From Daejeonella rubra (GTDB lineage Bacteria; Bacteroidota; Bacteroidia; Sphingobacteriales; Sphingobacteriaceae), in NCBI RefSeq assembly GCF_900103545.1, contig NZ_FNHH01000034.1:1-43554 (forward strand): a stretch of 43,554 nt of DNA. The letters run 5' to 3'. The notes under the pieces were generated by a model that searched no databases, was not told the DNA's origin, and saw only the letters and a program-made list of their open reading frames with translations. Of the stretch, positions 16,701 through 25,209 are shown one piece after another (the stretch's first letter is position 1; each line of letters starts with the position of its first letter). The translations under genes and the position numbers were made by a program.

Positions 16701-19328
16701 CTAGTTTCTCGTTACCGCGCCGCCGCCAAATTTATTTAGACGCAGGTTAAATGAAAGCATAAAGTATCTTCCAAGACGGTTAACCTGACGATCGATAATA
16801 ATATTGTCAAACACATCTCTGGATATCCCTGAATTTTGATCGAAAATATCAAATGCCTCTAATCTGAGTGCACCAACATTACCTTTCATAAATCGGTATT
16901 CAGTATACAGCCTTAAAATTGTTGGATTTTTGATGATTGAATTGTCAAATCCTGAATTGATGGTTTTTCTGAGGTCATATCCCAGAGTAAGATCTTTGAA
17001 AAAGTAATTTCTTCCTCTGAATTCAATTTCAATTGTATTGGTCTTTCGATCTTCAAAGGTTTCTTGCGAATATCGGGTCGTATTGATTGAGTAGGAAGTT
17101 TCAAGTTCCGCATCGATCACATCTTTAATGTCAACTTCAAATTCAATTTCCTGTCTGACAATGAAATTCTTTGCAATGTTCTTTGACTGATCTATAAAAG
17201 CCACATTATTATTTAATGCACCACTTCCTGAATAGGTAATGGTGAATTTACGCTCTGCAAAAGGTACCCCGTAAGAGTAGTCACCCCGCACAGTGTAGAA
17301 CCCATCAGTATTGGTATAACTTGTCACCTGATTAATTGTATTTGGGATCAGTACTTTGGTGGTAACGATCTTATCCTGAGTTTGGTTAAGAGCCAGATTC
17401 GCATACAGAATATGCCCTTTGTCCCAGTCTGACTGATTGTAGCGGGCATTGAAAGAGTGAACAAACTCCGGATTCAGATCCGGGTTTCCTGTAATTGTAT
17501 TCTGAAGGTTAGAATTATCAGTTATTGGCTGTAATTGAAGGAAGCCAGGCTGATTACTTCTGCCCCAGTAATTGACCTGCAATGCCTGCTGCTTGGAAAA
17601 TTTATATGAAAGGCGTGCAGATGGAATGATGTTGAATGTTTTGTTTCTTGTGTCGATACCTCTGCTCAAATTTCTGCCTTCCAGTAAAGTTGGTTGTGCA
17701 TTTAAACCTAATGTATAATTAAATTTTTGTTCAATAAACCTGTAACTTAATCCATAACGATTAGTGGTGAATTGATACTCATATTCATTACTCAGATCGG
17801 AATTCAGAACCGGCTGAGTATTTACTATATCACTTGTTTCACGGGTAGTATTAGTAATTGAATGACTCCGGCTGTAGCTGAATTCCAGGTAATTCTTCTT
17901 CCATAAAGGCTCCATATAAGATATGTTGCCCCATGTGGAGAAATTATCATTGACATTGTCTATCAATTGATTCTGTATCCGTGTAGAGTCGTTTCCGCTT
18001 TGTTTGATAAGATAGTTATTCAATACATTTCTGAAATTATCTCCTTCAGAATAATTAAAATTTCCTCTGACACTAATATTACGGCCTTTTTTATGGAACC
18101 TGTGATTATAAAACAGATTGGTTGACATATTCAGGGATGTGGCATCTGTTCCAGATAAGTTAGTTCTTTCTGTAATTAGATCTTCCTGGGCTATATCATA
18201 TAATCCCTGATTATCTGAGCTGTTATCATTGAAAGTAATACGGGGAGAGATCTTAAAGAAATTAAGTGAGTCTGGCTTGTATTCCATATTTCCTGAAAAC
18301 TCGTGACTGAAATTATTGCTGCTATTGTTTGTTGAAGCATTTTCACGGCGAGTAAAATTTTCAAGAAAGTTTTGTGTGAAAGTTTTGGTCAGAGTTGTGT
18401 TTTTTCTATTATTGAAACCGTATGCGGCATCAGCAGAGAATTTTTTGCCCCAGTCATTCCGGTAGTTTGTATTGACAGCATTGGTATTGGTAATTCCATT
18501 TCCGCCACCACGCATATTGGTGTTATTTATTGTGCCGTCAAATGAGATCTGCTGATCACCTTTAAAGGTGTTTCCTCTCAAATAGGTATTGTATCGATCT
18601 TGATTTCCCAAACCGCCGGACATCCTTACGCTATATCCCTTTTTCTTGTCCTCCTGTATGGTCAGATTCAATATCTTCTCAGGTTCTCCGGTTTTTATAC
18701 CCGTAAGTCTGGCCTGATCACCATAATCGTCAATAAACTGAAGATTTTTTATGATATCGGCTGGTAGGTTCTTGATTGCAGTGGCTACATCAGTTCCGAA
18801 AAAATCCTTTCCATTGATCCGTATTTTTGTAATCGCCTCTCCCTGATTGGTAACATTTCCGTCGACATCCACTTTCACTCCAGGTAGTTTTCTAAGCACC
18901 TCATCTACTGCATCACCCTGACGAACTGGATATGCCGCTGCATTGAATGAAACCGTGTCCTCGCCGATCTTTATTGAAGTCACAGCCGTTATTACTACTT
19001 CGTTCAGTGTGTTGGATGATGTTTTTAATGTTATTGCAGGGATATTTAGTGAATTCCCTTCTGTGATCTTATAGGTTTTCATAAAGGTTTCAAAACCAAG
19101 AAATGCAGCAGAAAAATTAAATTCGGGCCACTTAACATTATTGAATGAAAAGGCACCATTGATATCTGCTGCCGTAGCAAGGCTGTCGCCTGCCCATTTG
19201 AGTTTAATAAGTGTGCCTGTTAATGGTATACCTGATGTATCCTGGACAATTCCCTTTACTATATACGACTGAGAATAACCTTGTAAAAAACATATAACAA
19301 AAGTGAAGGTAAGGAGGGTTCTTTTCAT
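16701..19328 (-). CDS. Outer-membrane beta-barrel receptor with carboxypeptidase-like regulatory and plug domains
   Basis: I use the ATG at 19328 (875 residues) because it gives a clean signal peptide, MKRTLLTFTFVICFLQGYSQ. An ATG at 19358 is also in frame. After export come a CarboxypepD_reg-like domain (about 22-105), a plug-like region (GEAITKIRINGKDFFGTDVA) and a long outer-membrane barrel of the OMP_b-brl_3 type ending in aromatic-alternating strands (GRYFMLSFNLRLNKF). Such SusC-distant receptors occur widely in Bacteroidota with mostly unknown ligands. No SusD partner, sigma or anti-sigma gene accompanies it. Confidence 0.85.
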   Translation of the reverse strand: MKRTLLTFTFVICFLQGYSQSYIVKGIVQDTSGIPLTGTLIKLKWAGDSLATAADINGAFSFNNVKWPEFNFSAAFLGFETFMKTYKITEGNSLNIPAITLKTSSNTLNEVVITAVTSIKIGEDTVSFNAAAYPVRQGDAVDEVLRKLPGVKVDVDGNVTNQGEAITKIRINGKDFFGTDVATAIKNLPADIIKNLQFIDDYGDQARLTGIKTGEPEKILNLTIQEDKKKGYSVRMSGGLGNQDRYNTYLRGNTFKGDQQISFDGTINNTNMRGGGNGITNTNAVNTNYRNDWGKKFSADAAYGFNNRKNTTLTKTFTQNFLENFTRRENASTNNSSNNFSHEFSGNMEYKPDSLNFFKISPRITFNDNSSDNQGLYDIAQEDLITERTNLSGTDATSLNMSTNLFYNHRFHKKGRNISVRGNFNYSEGDNFRNVLNNYLIKQSGNDSTRIQNQLIDNVNDNFSTWGNISYMEPLWKKNYLEFSYSRSHSITNTTRETSDIVNTQPVLNSDLSNEYEYQFTTNRYGLSYRFIEQKFNYTLGLNAQPTLLEGRNLSRGIDTRNKTFNIIPSARLSYKFSKQQALQVNYWGRSNQPGFLQLQPITDNSNLQNTITGNPDLNPEFVHSFNARYNQSDWDKGHILYANLALNQTQDKIVTTKVLIPNTINQVTSYTNTDGFYTVRGDYSYGVPFAERKFTITYSGSGALNNNVAFIDQSKNIAKNFIVRQEIEFEVDIKDVIDAELETSYSINTTRYSQETFEDRKTNTIEIEFRGRNYFFKDLTLGYDLRKTINSGFDNSIIKNPTILRLYTEYRFMKGNVGALRLEAFDIFDQNSGISRDVFDNIIIDRQVNRLGRYFMLSFNLRLNKFGGGAVTRN

Positions 19329-19403
19329 AGGCCAATTAGTCACAGGTTTCTTAATCATTGTTTTTGAAGCAGTTGCCTGAACTTTCAGTTAATATTTTAA
19401 TGT

Positions 19404-19411
19404 CAAAGATA
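19404..19411 (-). promoter_or_regulatory. Possible -7 element for leftward receptor gene
   Basis: On the minus strand this reads TATCTTTG, matching TAnnTTTG about 75 bp before the start codon. The nearest upstream TTTG (19438-19441) is 26 nt away, longer than the usual 19-21, so the match is partial. Confidence 0.35.
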
Positions 19412-19581
19412 ATCCCCCACAGCTCATGAATTGGATACAAATCAGTATTGTTACATAGTTTATACAGTATTCTGACCGATTAACAGGTTATTAGTTTTTT
19501 TAATTATGCTGATCAGAACCTGATACTTCCTTAGTAAGCATTCTACAAAGCTTATCAGGGACTGATTTCTGGTAAAATATT

Positions 19582-19596
19582 TATGTTTACGTACCC
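19582..19596 (-). promoter_or_regulatory. Shared motif GGGTACGTAAACATA, putative operator (copy 1)
   Basis: Read on the minus strand this is GGGTACGTAAACATA. It differs at one base from GGGTACGTAAACGTA at 30936-30950. The core TACGT-AA-ACGTA is an interrupted palindrome of the sort bound by LacI- or GntR-like dimers. It lies about 130 bp upstream of the first gene of the amino-sugar-type cluster. The rest of the 400-bp divergent gap (19329-19728) shows no gene. Confidence 0.5.
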
Positions 19597-19728
19597 AATG
19601 GTTTTAAAGCAAATATTTTATTAACAAATAGGAGTGCTAATATCAAAATAATTGTATTTTTAGTTCCGATGGAAAAATGCTTTAAGCCTTTACACATCAA
19701 TGGATTTAACGAATCTAACTACTGAAAA

Positions 19729-21057
19729 ATGAGAAGAAGACAGTTTATGTCAGGCTCCCTGATTGCGGGCATTGGAAGTTTAAGCCTTGGAGCTTATGGA
19801 TTTGAAAATGCAGAAACAGCGGGAAAAAGAAAAGAAGGTTTTTTAAGTGCTGATGGAATTAAGTTAAGCCTTGAAAAGCTGCATGACCGATACAAATCAG
19901 ATCTTTTCGACCATTTTATCCCAAATATGGATAAATGGGTAATTGATCATAAAAATGGTGGCTTTATGTGTTCAGTGGATATTACTAATGGCCGGCAGGT
20001 TAACAGTAATAAGTCTGCCTGGTTTGAGGGCAGGGGAATGTGGACCTATTCTTTTCTCTATAATAACCTGGATAAAAATCCAAAATATCTGGAAGCTGCC
20101 CGCAAATCAAAAGATTTCATACTCAAGTTACAGCCCAAAGATAATAGTTTCTGGACATCCTCCTTTGACAGGGAAGGAAACCCCTTATCTGGTCCTGGGG
20201 ATATCTACAGCAGTTTGTTCGTAGCTGAAGGCCTTGCCGAGTTCGCAAAAGCATCCGGTGAAAAACAATATTTCACACTCGCCAAGAAAGTAATTCTGTC
20301 ATGCCTGGATCGTTATGATAGCCCTGATTATGATTATTATGTTGCTTATTTGAATCCTGACGCACCAAAAATTCCCGCTCCCAGAGTTTTAGGACATTGG
20401 ATGGTGTTTCTCAGAGCTGCAACACAAATTCTTGAGAACGGGCCGGATGCAGAAATGCAAAAACTGGCTGATCGTTGTCTCGATGCATGTTTGAATCATC
20501 ACTTAAACCCGGAATACAAACTTTTTAATGAAGTTCTGAATCATGACATGAGCAGACCCGATAATTCATACAAAGATTTTGCCTATACCGGACATGGAAT
20601 TGAAACCTGCTGGATGCTTCTTTTTGAGGCGGCGCGCAGAAAGGATAAGAAACTGTTCGATCGGATAGCCGAAGTGTTTAAGAGGCATGTTATTGTTGCT
20701 CATGATGATGTTTATGGTGGTTATTTCCGGGCATTGGACCATGTGGGAAATAATACCTGGAAGGTAGATAAGGTGCTTTGGCTTCAGGAAGAAGTTCTTA
20801 TTGGTACCTTGTTTATGACAGAACATACAGGTGATAGCTGGGCGCAGGAATGTTTCAATGAAACTCTGGAATATGTACACCAGAAGTTTGATATACCCGG
20901 TAATTTATTTTGGGCTTCAGCCGGCGACAGGTATATGAAAGATTACGCCAGGTTTAGAGCTGAACATTATCATCATCCGCGTCATCTTATGCTCAATCTT
21001 TTGGCAGTGAAGAGAATGCTCAATCGCAAAGGCAAGGTTTCAAATTTATTTGACTGA
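19729..21057 (+). CDS. Tat-exported AGE-family (N-acylglucosamine 2-epimerase fold) protein, paralogue 1
   Basis: A 442-residue (alpha/alpha)6-barrel protein with a Tat-type leader (MRRRQFMSGSLIAGIGSLSL). AGE-family features include WFEGRGMWTYSFLYNN, a GHGIET segment holding the histidine used in proton transfer, and an arginine/histidine C-terminal motif (RAEHYHHPRHLMLN). Known members epimerise GlcNAc/ManNAc, cellobiose or glucosamine-related sugars at C2, and some isomerise aldoses. Family members are usually cytoplasmic, so export is notable. It is the first gene of the central cluster, and a close paralogue starts 41 bp downstream. The exact substrate is unknown. Confidence 0.85.
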   Translation: MRRRQFMSGSLIAGIGSLSLGAYGFENAETAGKRKEGFLSADGIKLSLEKLHDRYKSDLFDHFIPNMDKWVIDHKNGGFMCSVDITNGRQVNSNKSAWFEGRGMWTYSFLYNNLDKNPKYLEAARKSKDFILKLQPKDNSFWTSSFDREGNPLSGPGDIYSSLFVAEGLAEFAKASGEKQYFTLAKKVILSCLDRYDSPDYDYYVAYLNPDAPKIPAPRVLGHWMVFLRAATQILENGPDAEMQKLADRCLDACLNHHLNPEYKLFNEVLNHDMSRPDNSYKDFAYTGHGIETCWMLLFEAARRKDKKLFDRIAEVFKRHVIVAHDDVYGGYFRALDHVGNNTWKVDKVLWLQEEVLIGTLFMTEHTGDSWAQECFNETLEYVHQKFDIPGNLFWASAGDRYMKDYARFRAEHYHHPRHLMLNLLAVKRMLNRKGKVSNLFD

Positions 21058-21098
21058 TCTAAACAGAACTAAAAAACAAATTGCAGCAGTTTTAATTT

Positions 21099-22445
21099 AT
21101 GATGAATAAAGAATATTCAAGAAGAGACTTTTTAAGAAGGAACTCAATTGCAGGATTGGGAATTATTAGTGCAGGGACCCTTGGAGTTTCCTTAATTACA
21201 ACCGATGCATCTGCCAATGGCATTGAAACTACAGCAGAAATTAGTAAGATTTCAGGTCTTAACCTGAAAAAGCTACGTCAAACCTATATGGAAGCCCTGT
21301 TGGGTAAGTTCATTCCCAATATGGATAGCTATGTGGTTGATCATGAACTAGGTGGATTTATGTGTTCTATTGACATTCTTAGCAGGAAACTTATCAATAC
21401 CAGCAAACGTGCCTGGTTTGAAGGAAGAGGTATCTGGATGTATTCATTTCTCTATAACAATATTGAAAAGAAACCCCGTTATCTTGAAATTGCCACAAAA
21501 TCGAAAGATTTTATATTAAAATTATTGCCAAAAGATGGTACTTATTATATTTCCTCATTCTCCAAAGAGGGTGTTCCGGTTGGAGATGTTGAGGGAGATA
21601 TTTATGGAAACCTTTTTGTTGCTGAAGGCTTAGCGGAATATTCAAAGGCTGTTGGTGATAAGCGATATTTTGATCAGGCAAAAGATATTATTTTAAAGGC
21701 CGTAGAACGTTACGACCGGCCTGAGTTTACCTATGCCTATAAAGCAGAAAACAGAGTTGCAGGTCCCCGGATTCTGGGCCATTGGATGATATTGCTAAGT
21801 CTTTCTACACAAATGCTGCGTCAGTATCCTGATAAGGAGATCAGAGCATTGGCCGACCGTTGTGTGGATGCGATCATGAATCATCATCTAAACCCTGAAT
21901 TTAAATTGTTAAATGAAGCACTGGCCCACGATCTGAGTCCGCTTACGGATCCGGTGGCTTCACAGTTTGGAGATATCGGTCATGGCTGTGAAACATTGGC
22001 TTTCGTAATGAATTATGCAGTGCTTATAAAAGATGCAAACCTGTTCAAAAGAGCCTCGGCGGAGTTTAAAAGGCATGTGGATGTTGCATGGGATGATATC
22101 TATGGAGGCCATTTTCATGTTCTTGAAAATGTCAGTACTAATACCTGGACATTGAATAAATTGCGCTGGTTACAGGAAGAGATCCTGATAGGTGCACTGA
22201 TCCTAATTGAACATACTGGTGATGAATGGGCATTGAACTGTTTTGCCCGTACAGAAGCCTATGTAAGAGAGAAATATGTTCGTCCGGAATATGCTTTTAT
22301 CATTGATAGTGGTGATCGGAAGATGGCAAAGCATACCAGTGTTCGTGCCGAACATTATCATTATCCCCGTCAGTTAATGGTATCGATTCTTGCTATTGAC
22401 AGGATATTAAAAAGAGGAGAAAAACCTTCGGGAATCTTTTCATAA
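21099..22445 (+). CDS. Tat-exported AGE-family protein, paralogue 2
   Basis: A 448-residue paralogue of the previous gene with the same layout: a twin-arginine leader (KEYSRRDFLRR then a hydrophobic stretch), WFEGRGIWMYSFLYNN, IGHGCET and RAEHYHYPRQLM. The two histidine regions of the AGE fold are kept, but GHGIETCW is replaced by GHGCETLA, which alters a residue lining the sugar pocket. The pair therefore probably has split specificity, for example acting on successive intermediates. ATG codons at 21099 and 21102 are adjacent; either may be used. Confidence 0.85.
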   Translation: MMNKEYSRRDFLRRNSIAGLGIISAGTLGVSLITTDASANGIETTAEISKISGLNLKKLRQTYMEALLGKFIPNMDSYVVDHELGGFMCSIDILSRKLINTSKRAWFEGRGIWMYSFLYNNIEKKPRYLEIATKSKDFILKLLPKDGTYYISSFSKEGVPVGDVEGDIYGNLFVAEGLAEYSKAVGDKRYFDQAKDIILKAVERYDRPEFTYAYKAENRVAGPRILGHWMILLSLSTQMLRQYPDKEIRALADRCVDAIMNHHLNPEFKLLNEALAHDLSPLTDPVASQFGDIGHGCETLAFVMNYAVLIKDANLFKRASAEFKRHVDVAWDDIYGGHFHVLENVSTNTWTLNKLRWLQEEILIGALILIEHTGDEWALNCFARTEAYVREKYVRPEYAFIIDSGDRKMAKHTSVRAEHYHYPRQLMVSILAIDRILKRGEKPSGIFS

Positions 22446-22462
22446 AATAAATTTTTCTGGAA

Positions 22463-22477
22463 ATCTGCTTTGCAGAT
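22463..22477. other. Small hairpin in intergenic gap
   Basis: ATCTGC pairs with GCAGAT around a TTT loop in the 97-bp gap before the aldo/keto reductase gene. No T tract follows. It may be a processing or stability element; I see no stronger signal in the gap. Confidence 0.3.
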
Positions 22478-22542
22478 GTGCTGGCTTTAAACAAAATATA
22501 ATAACCGGAAACGGTAAAGAAACATAACCTAATAATTCTCTG

Positions 22543-23595
22543 ATGAGTAAAAAAGAATATCCTGGTCAGGCATTTTATAATGCTCCTTTCGAAGTAAATA
22601 CCTTTAATGAGATGCCTTACCGCACTCTGGGTAAATCTGGACTTAAAGTTTCAAATATCGGTCTTGGAACATGGAAAATGGGTTATCCGGAAAGTGGGGA
22701 TGATTCCCGAATTGATAAAAAAAAATCTTTTGGTATTCTTGACAAGGCCATAGACCTTGGTGTTACTTTTTGGGATACTGCAAACAGATATAATAATGCA
22801 TCCGGAAATTCTGAACGGATCATAGGGAAGTGGTTTAAAAAACATCCCGACCAGAGGCGCAATGTGGTGCTTGCTACAAAAATGGCAGGCACAATGGACG
22901 GTTTGAGCCCGAATCATTGCGGGCTTTCAAGAGGAAATATCATGGAAGCAGTATATGCCAGTCTTGAAAGGCTTCAAACTGATCATATTGACCTTCTCTA
23001 TTTTCACAGATTTGACGGAACAACCCCTCCTGAAGAAAGTCTATCAGCAATTGAAGATCTGGTAAAACAGGATCTTATACGTTATTTTGCCGTTTCAAAT
23101 GCTAGTGTTGATATTCTTAAAACCTTTCAGTCTGTTCAGTCTCAAATGACTGTCAGAAGCCGGATTCTTGCTGTTCAAAATCAATTTGATTTGCTCGATG
23201 GGGAGGCTGAAGCAGATAAAGGTGTTATGGAATATGCCTCCGAACAGGGTATATCATTCATTGGCTGGAGCCCGATGGCAAGAGGGCTACTCACAAACCG
23301 GTATCTTAATCCTGTAAATGCTGGTCCGGGCGATCGTTTATTTGATGAGGGAGACCTGAAAGCGAAGACAAGTCCTGAAAATATGAGTAAACTACATGCA
23401 CTTGCATCTATTTCAAACGAAATGGGAGTTGAACTCAGTCAGCTTGTTATGGCCTACATGCTGACAATGAAGGGAATGGGTCCAATAATTCCATCTTCCT
23501 CCAGTGTTAAACAACTTGAATCAAATGCAGCAGCAGGTAAGCTTATCCTTACTGATAAGCAAATTGCCAGCGTAAAGAAAATTGTAAACTATTAA
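22543..23595 (+). CDS. Aldo/keto reductase
   Basis: A 350-residue NAD(P)H-dependent (beta/alpha)8 oxidoreductase with the full catalytic tetrad: Asp78 and Tyr83 in DTANRY, Lys113 in ATKMAG and His155 in YFHRFD. The C-terminal part carries IIPSSSSVKQLESN, the usual cofactor-phosphate site. The length and the extra loop after residue 45 resemble the YghZ/Kv-beta-like branch. No signal peptide is seen, so it is cytoplasmic, unlike most neighbours. It likely reduces or oxidises a sugar carbonyl after uptake. The next gene begins 10 bp downstream. Confidence 0.9.
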   Translation: MSKKEYPGQAFYNAPFEVNTFNEMPYRTLGKSGLKVSNIGLGTWKMGYPESGDDSRIDKKKSFGILDKAIDLGVTFWDTANRYNNASGNSERIIGKWFKKHPDQRRNVVLATKMAGTMDGLSPNHCGLSRGNIMEAVYASLERLQTDHIDLLYFHRFDGTTPPEESLSAIEDLVKQDLIRYFAVSNASVDILKTFQSVQSQMTVRSRILAVQNQFDLLDGEAEADKGVMEYASEQGISFIGWSPMARGLLTNRYLNPVNAGPGDRLFDEGDLKAKTSPENMSKLHALASISNEMGVELSQLVMAYMLTMKGMGPIIPSSSSVKQLESNAAAGKLILTDKQIASVKKIVNY

Positions 23596-23605
23596 AGAAA
23601 TCCGG

Positions 23606-25174
23606 ATGTCAACTTTCAGGTCCATTTTCTCTGCTGTTGCTCTTTCATTTCTGATAGTCCAGAGCGGTATTGCCCAGCCCAAAAATCTCAATCCGGATGT
23701 CCGTTCTGCAATGCTTAGTGCCACTAAGTTCATGGTTGAAAAGGCTAGTACCAATGGTGGTTACGTTGCGCACTATTTACCTGATTTTTCCCGTCGTTGG
23801 GGGGAACTGGAAGGGTTCAAGACCCAGATATGGGTTCAGGATCCGGGTACGGTAAGTATGGGCAATATTTTTCTTGATGCTTATAACGCAACAGGTGATG
23901 AGTATTACTATCAGGCTGCAGAGAAAGTAGCATCGGCACTTATCTGGGGACAGCGGCCCGAGGGGGGATGGAACTACATGATCGACTTTGCCGGCGACCG
24001 GTCTTTAAAACAATGGTATAATACAATAGGTAAGAATGCATGGGGTTTTGAAGAGTATTATTACTATTATAATAATACCACTTTCGATGATTCAAATACC
24101 TCAGGGCCAGCTAATTTTCTTTTGAGAATCTATCTGCAGAAGATGGACCTTAAATTTAAACCTGCTCTGGATAAAGCAATACAGTTAATTATTGACAGTC
24201 AGTATCCCCTTGGTGGATGGCCACAGCGTTATCCATTAAAGAATAACCATCCCAAAAATGGCAAGGATGATTATACATCTTTTTACACTTTTAATGATGA
24301 AGTGATTTCCGGAAACATTGATTTTCTTATCCAATGTTATGCAACACTAGGAGAAGAACGTTTTCTGGATCCCATCAGACGGGGTATGAATTTTTACCTG
24401 ATCACCCAGCAGGGAAATCCCCAGGGCGGATGGGGGCAGCAATACAATATGGACCTTCAGCCGACCTATGCACGTAGTTATGAGCCTGCAGCCTTAATGC
24501 CCGGATTTACTTATACTCATGTCTTACTTTTGTTAAAATACTATCAGTTGACTGGCGACAGTAAATTCCTTGCCCGTATCCCGGATGCCATAAAATGGCT
24601 TGAAAGCTCTATGCTTCCTCAGGATAAAAGGGAAGGAGGTACACGTACTCATGCCACATTTATTGAAATCGGAACCAATAAAGGTCTTTATGCGCATCGA
24701 AAAGGTTCCGGGGTGAGTGATGGTCATTACTGGCATGACTATGATGATAAAAACCTTCTGGCACATTATGGCGGTAAAGCCAATATCAATATTCAGCACC
24801 TGAAAGATGAGTATAAAAGAATAAGTTCACTTCCGGTTGAAGAGGCTGTTAAAAACTCGCCTTTAAAGGTCGGAACAGTTGAAGACGGCTCCTTACCCCA
24901 AAAACAATTGATATCTGGTTCGGTTAATGGCCCAGTTCCAAATGAAGCGGCCATTAATACGATCATCGGATCTCTGGATCAGGATCGCTGGCTTGTAAAG
25001 CACATTCAGATAAGCAGACCTTATTCTGTAACTGCAGATGGTAAAGAAATGAATACAGCCAAATTGAGTGATGAGAATGGAAAAGGTATAGTTGATGCAT
25101 CAGAACAACAATATATTTCAACGAGAGAATACGAAAAGAATATGAGCTTGCTGATCAAATACCTGAAGCGTTAA
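23606..25174 (+). CDS. Secreted PL10-like pectate-lyase-fold protein
   Basis: A 522-residue protein with a signal peptide (cut near IAQ, residue 24) and an (alpha/alpha) toroid body. Segments typical of the pectate lyase family 10 group (Pec_lyase) are seen: LGGWPQRYPL, YTFNDEVISGNIDF and YEPAALMPG. PL10 enzymes cleave polygalacturonate by beta-elimination with calcium. The protein has about 200 extra N-terminal residues of similar helical repeats compared with the minimal PL10 catalytic module. No other pectin gene is in the window, so another uronate-containing glycan is possible. Confidence 0.75.
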   Translation: MSTFRSIFSAVALSFLIVQSGIAQPKNLNPDVRSAMLSATKFMVEKASTNGGYVAHYLPDFSRRWGELEGFKTQIWVQDPGTVSMGNIFLDAYNATGDEYYYQAAEKVASALIWGQRPEGGWNYMIDFAGDRSLKQWYNTIGKNAWGFEEYYYYYNNTTFDDSNTSGPANFLLRIYLQKMDLKFKPALDKAIQLIIDSQYPLGGWPQRYPLKNNHPKNGKDDYTSFYTFNDEVISGNIDFLIQCYATLGEERFLDPIRRGMNFYLITQQGNPQGGWGQQYNMDLQPTYARSYEPAALMPGFTYTHVLLLLKYYQLTGDSKFLARIPDAIKWLESSMLPQDKREGGTRTHATFIEIGTNKGLYAHRKGSGVSDGHYWHDYDDKNLLAHYGGKANINIQHLKDEYKRISSLPVEEAVKNSPLKVGTVEDGSLPQKQLISGSVNGPVPNEAAINTIIGSLDQDRWLVKHIQISRPYSVTADGKEMNTAKLSDENGKGIVDASEQQYISTREYEKNMSLLIKYLKR

Positions 25175-25209
25175 TAGTCAAAACTCTAAAATTAAAACAG
25201 ATATATCGA

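Noticed and set aside
23606..25174. Classification of the PL10-like gene as evidence for a pectin utilisation locus
   Set aside because: No rhamnogalacturonan, galacturonidase, GH28, GH105 or pectin esterase gene accompanies it, so a pectin substrate is not supported.
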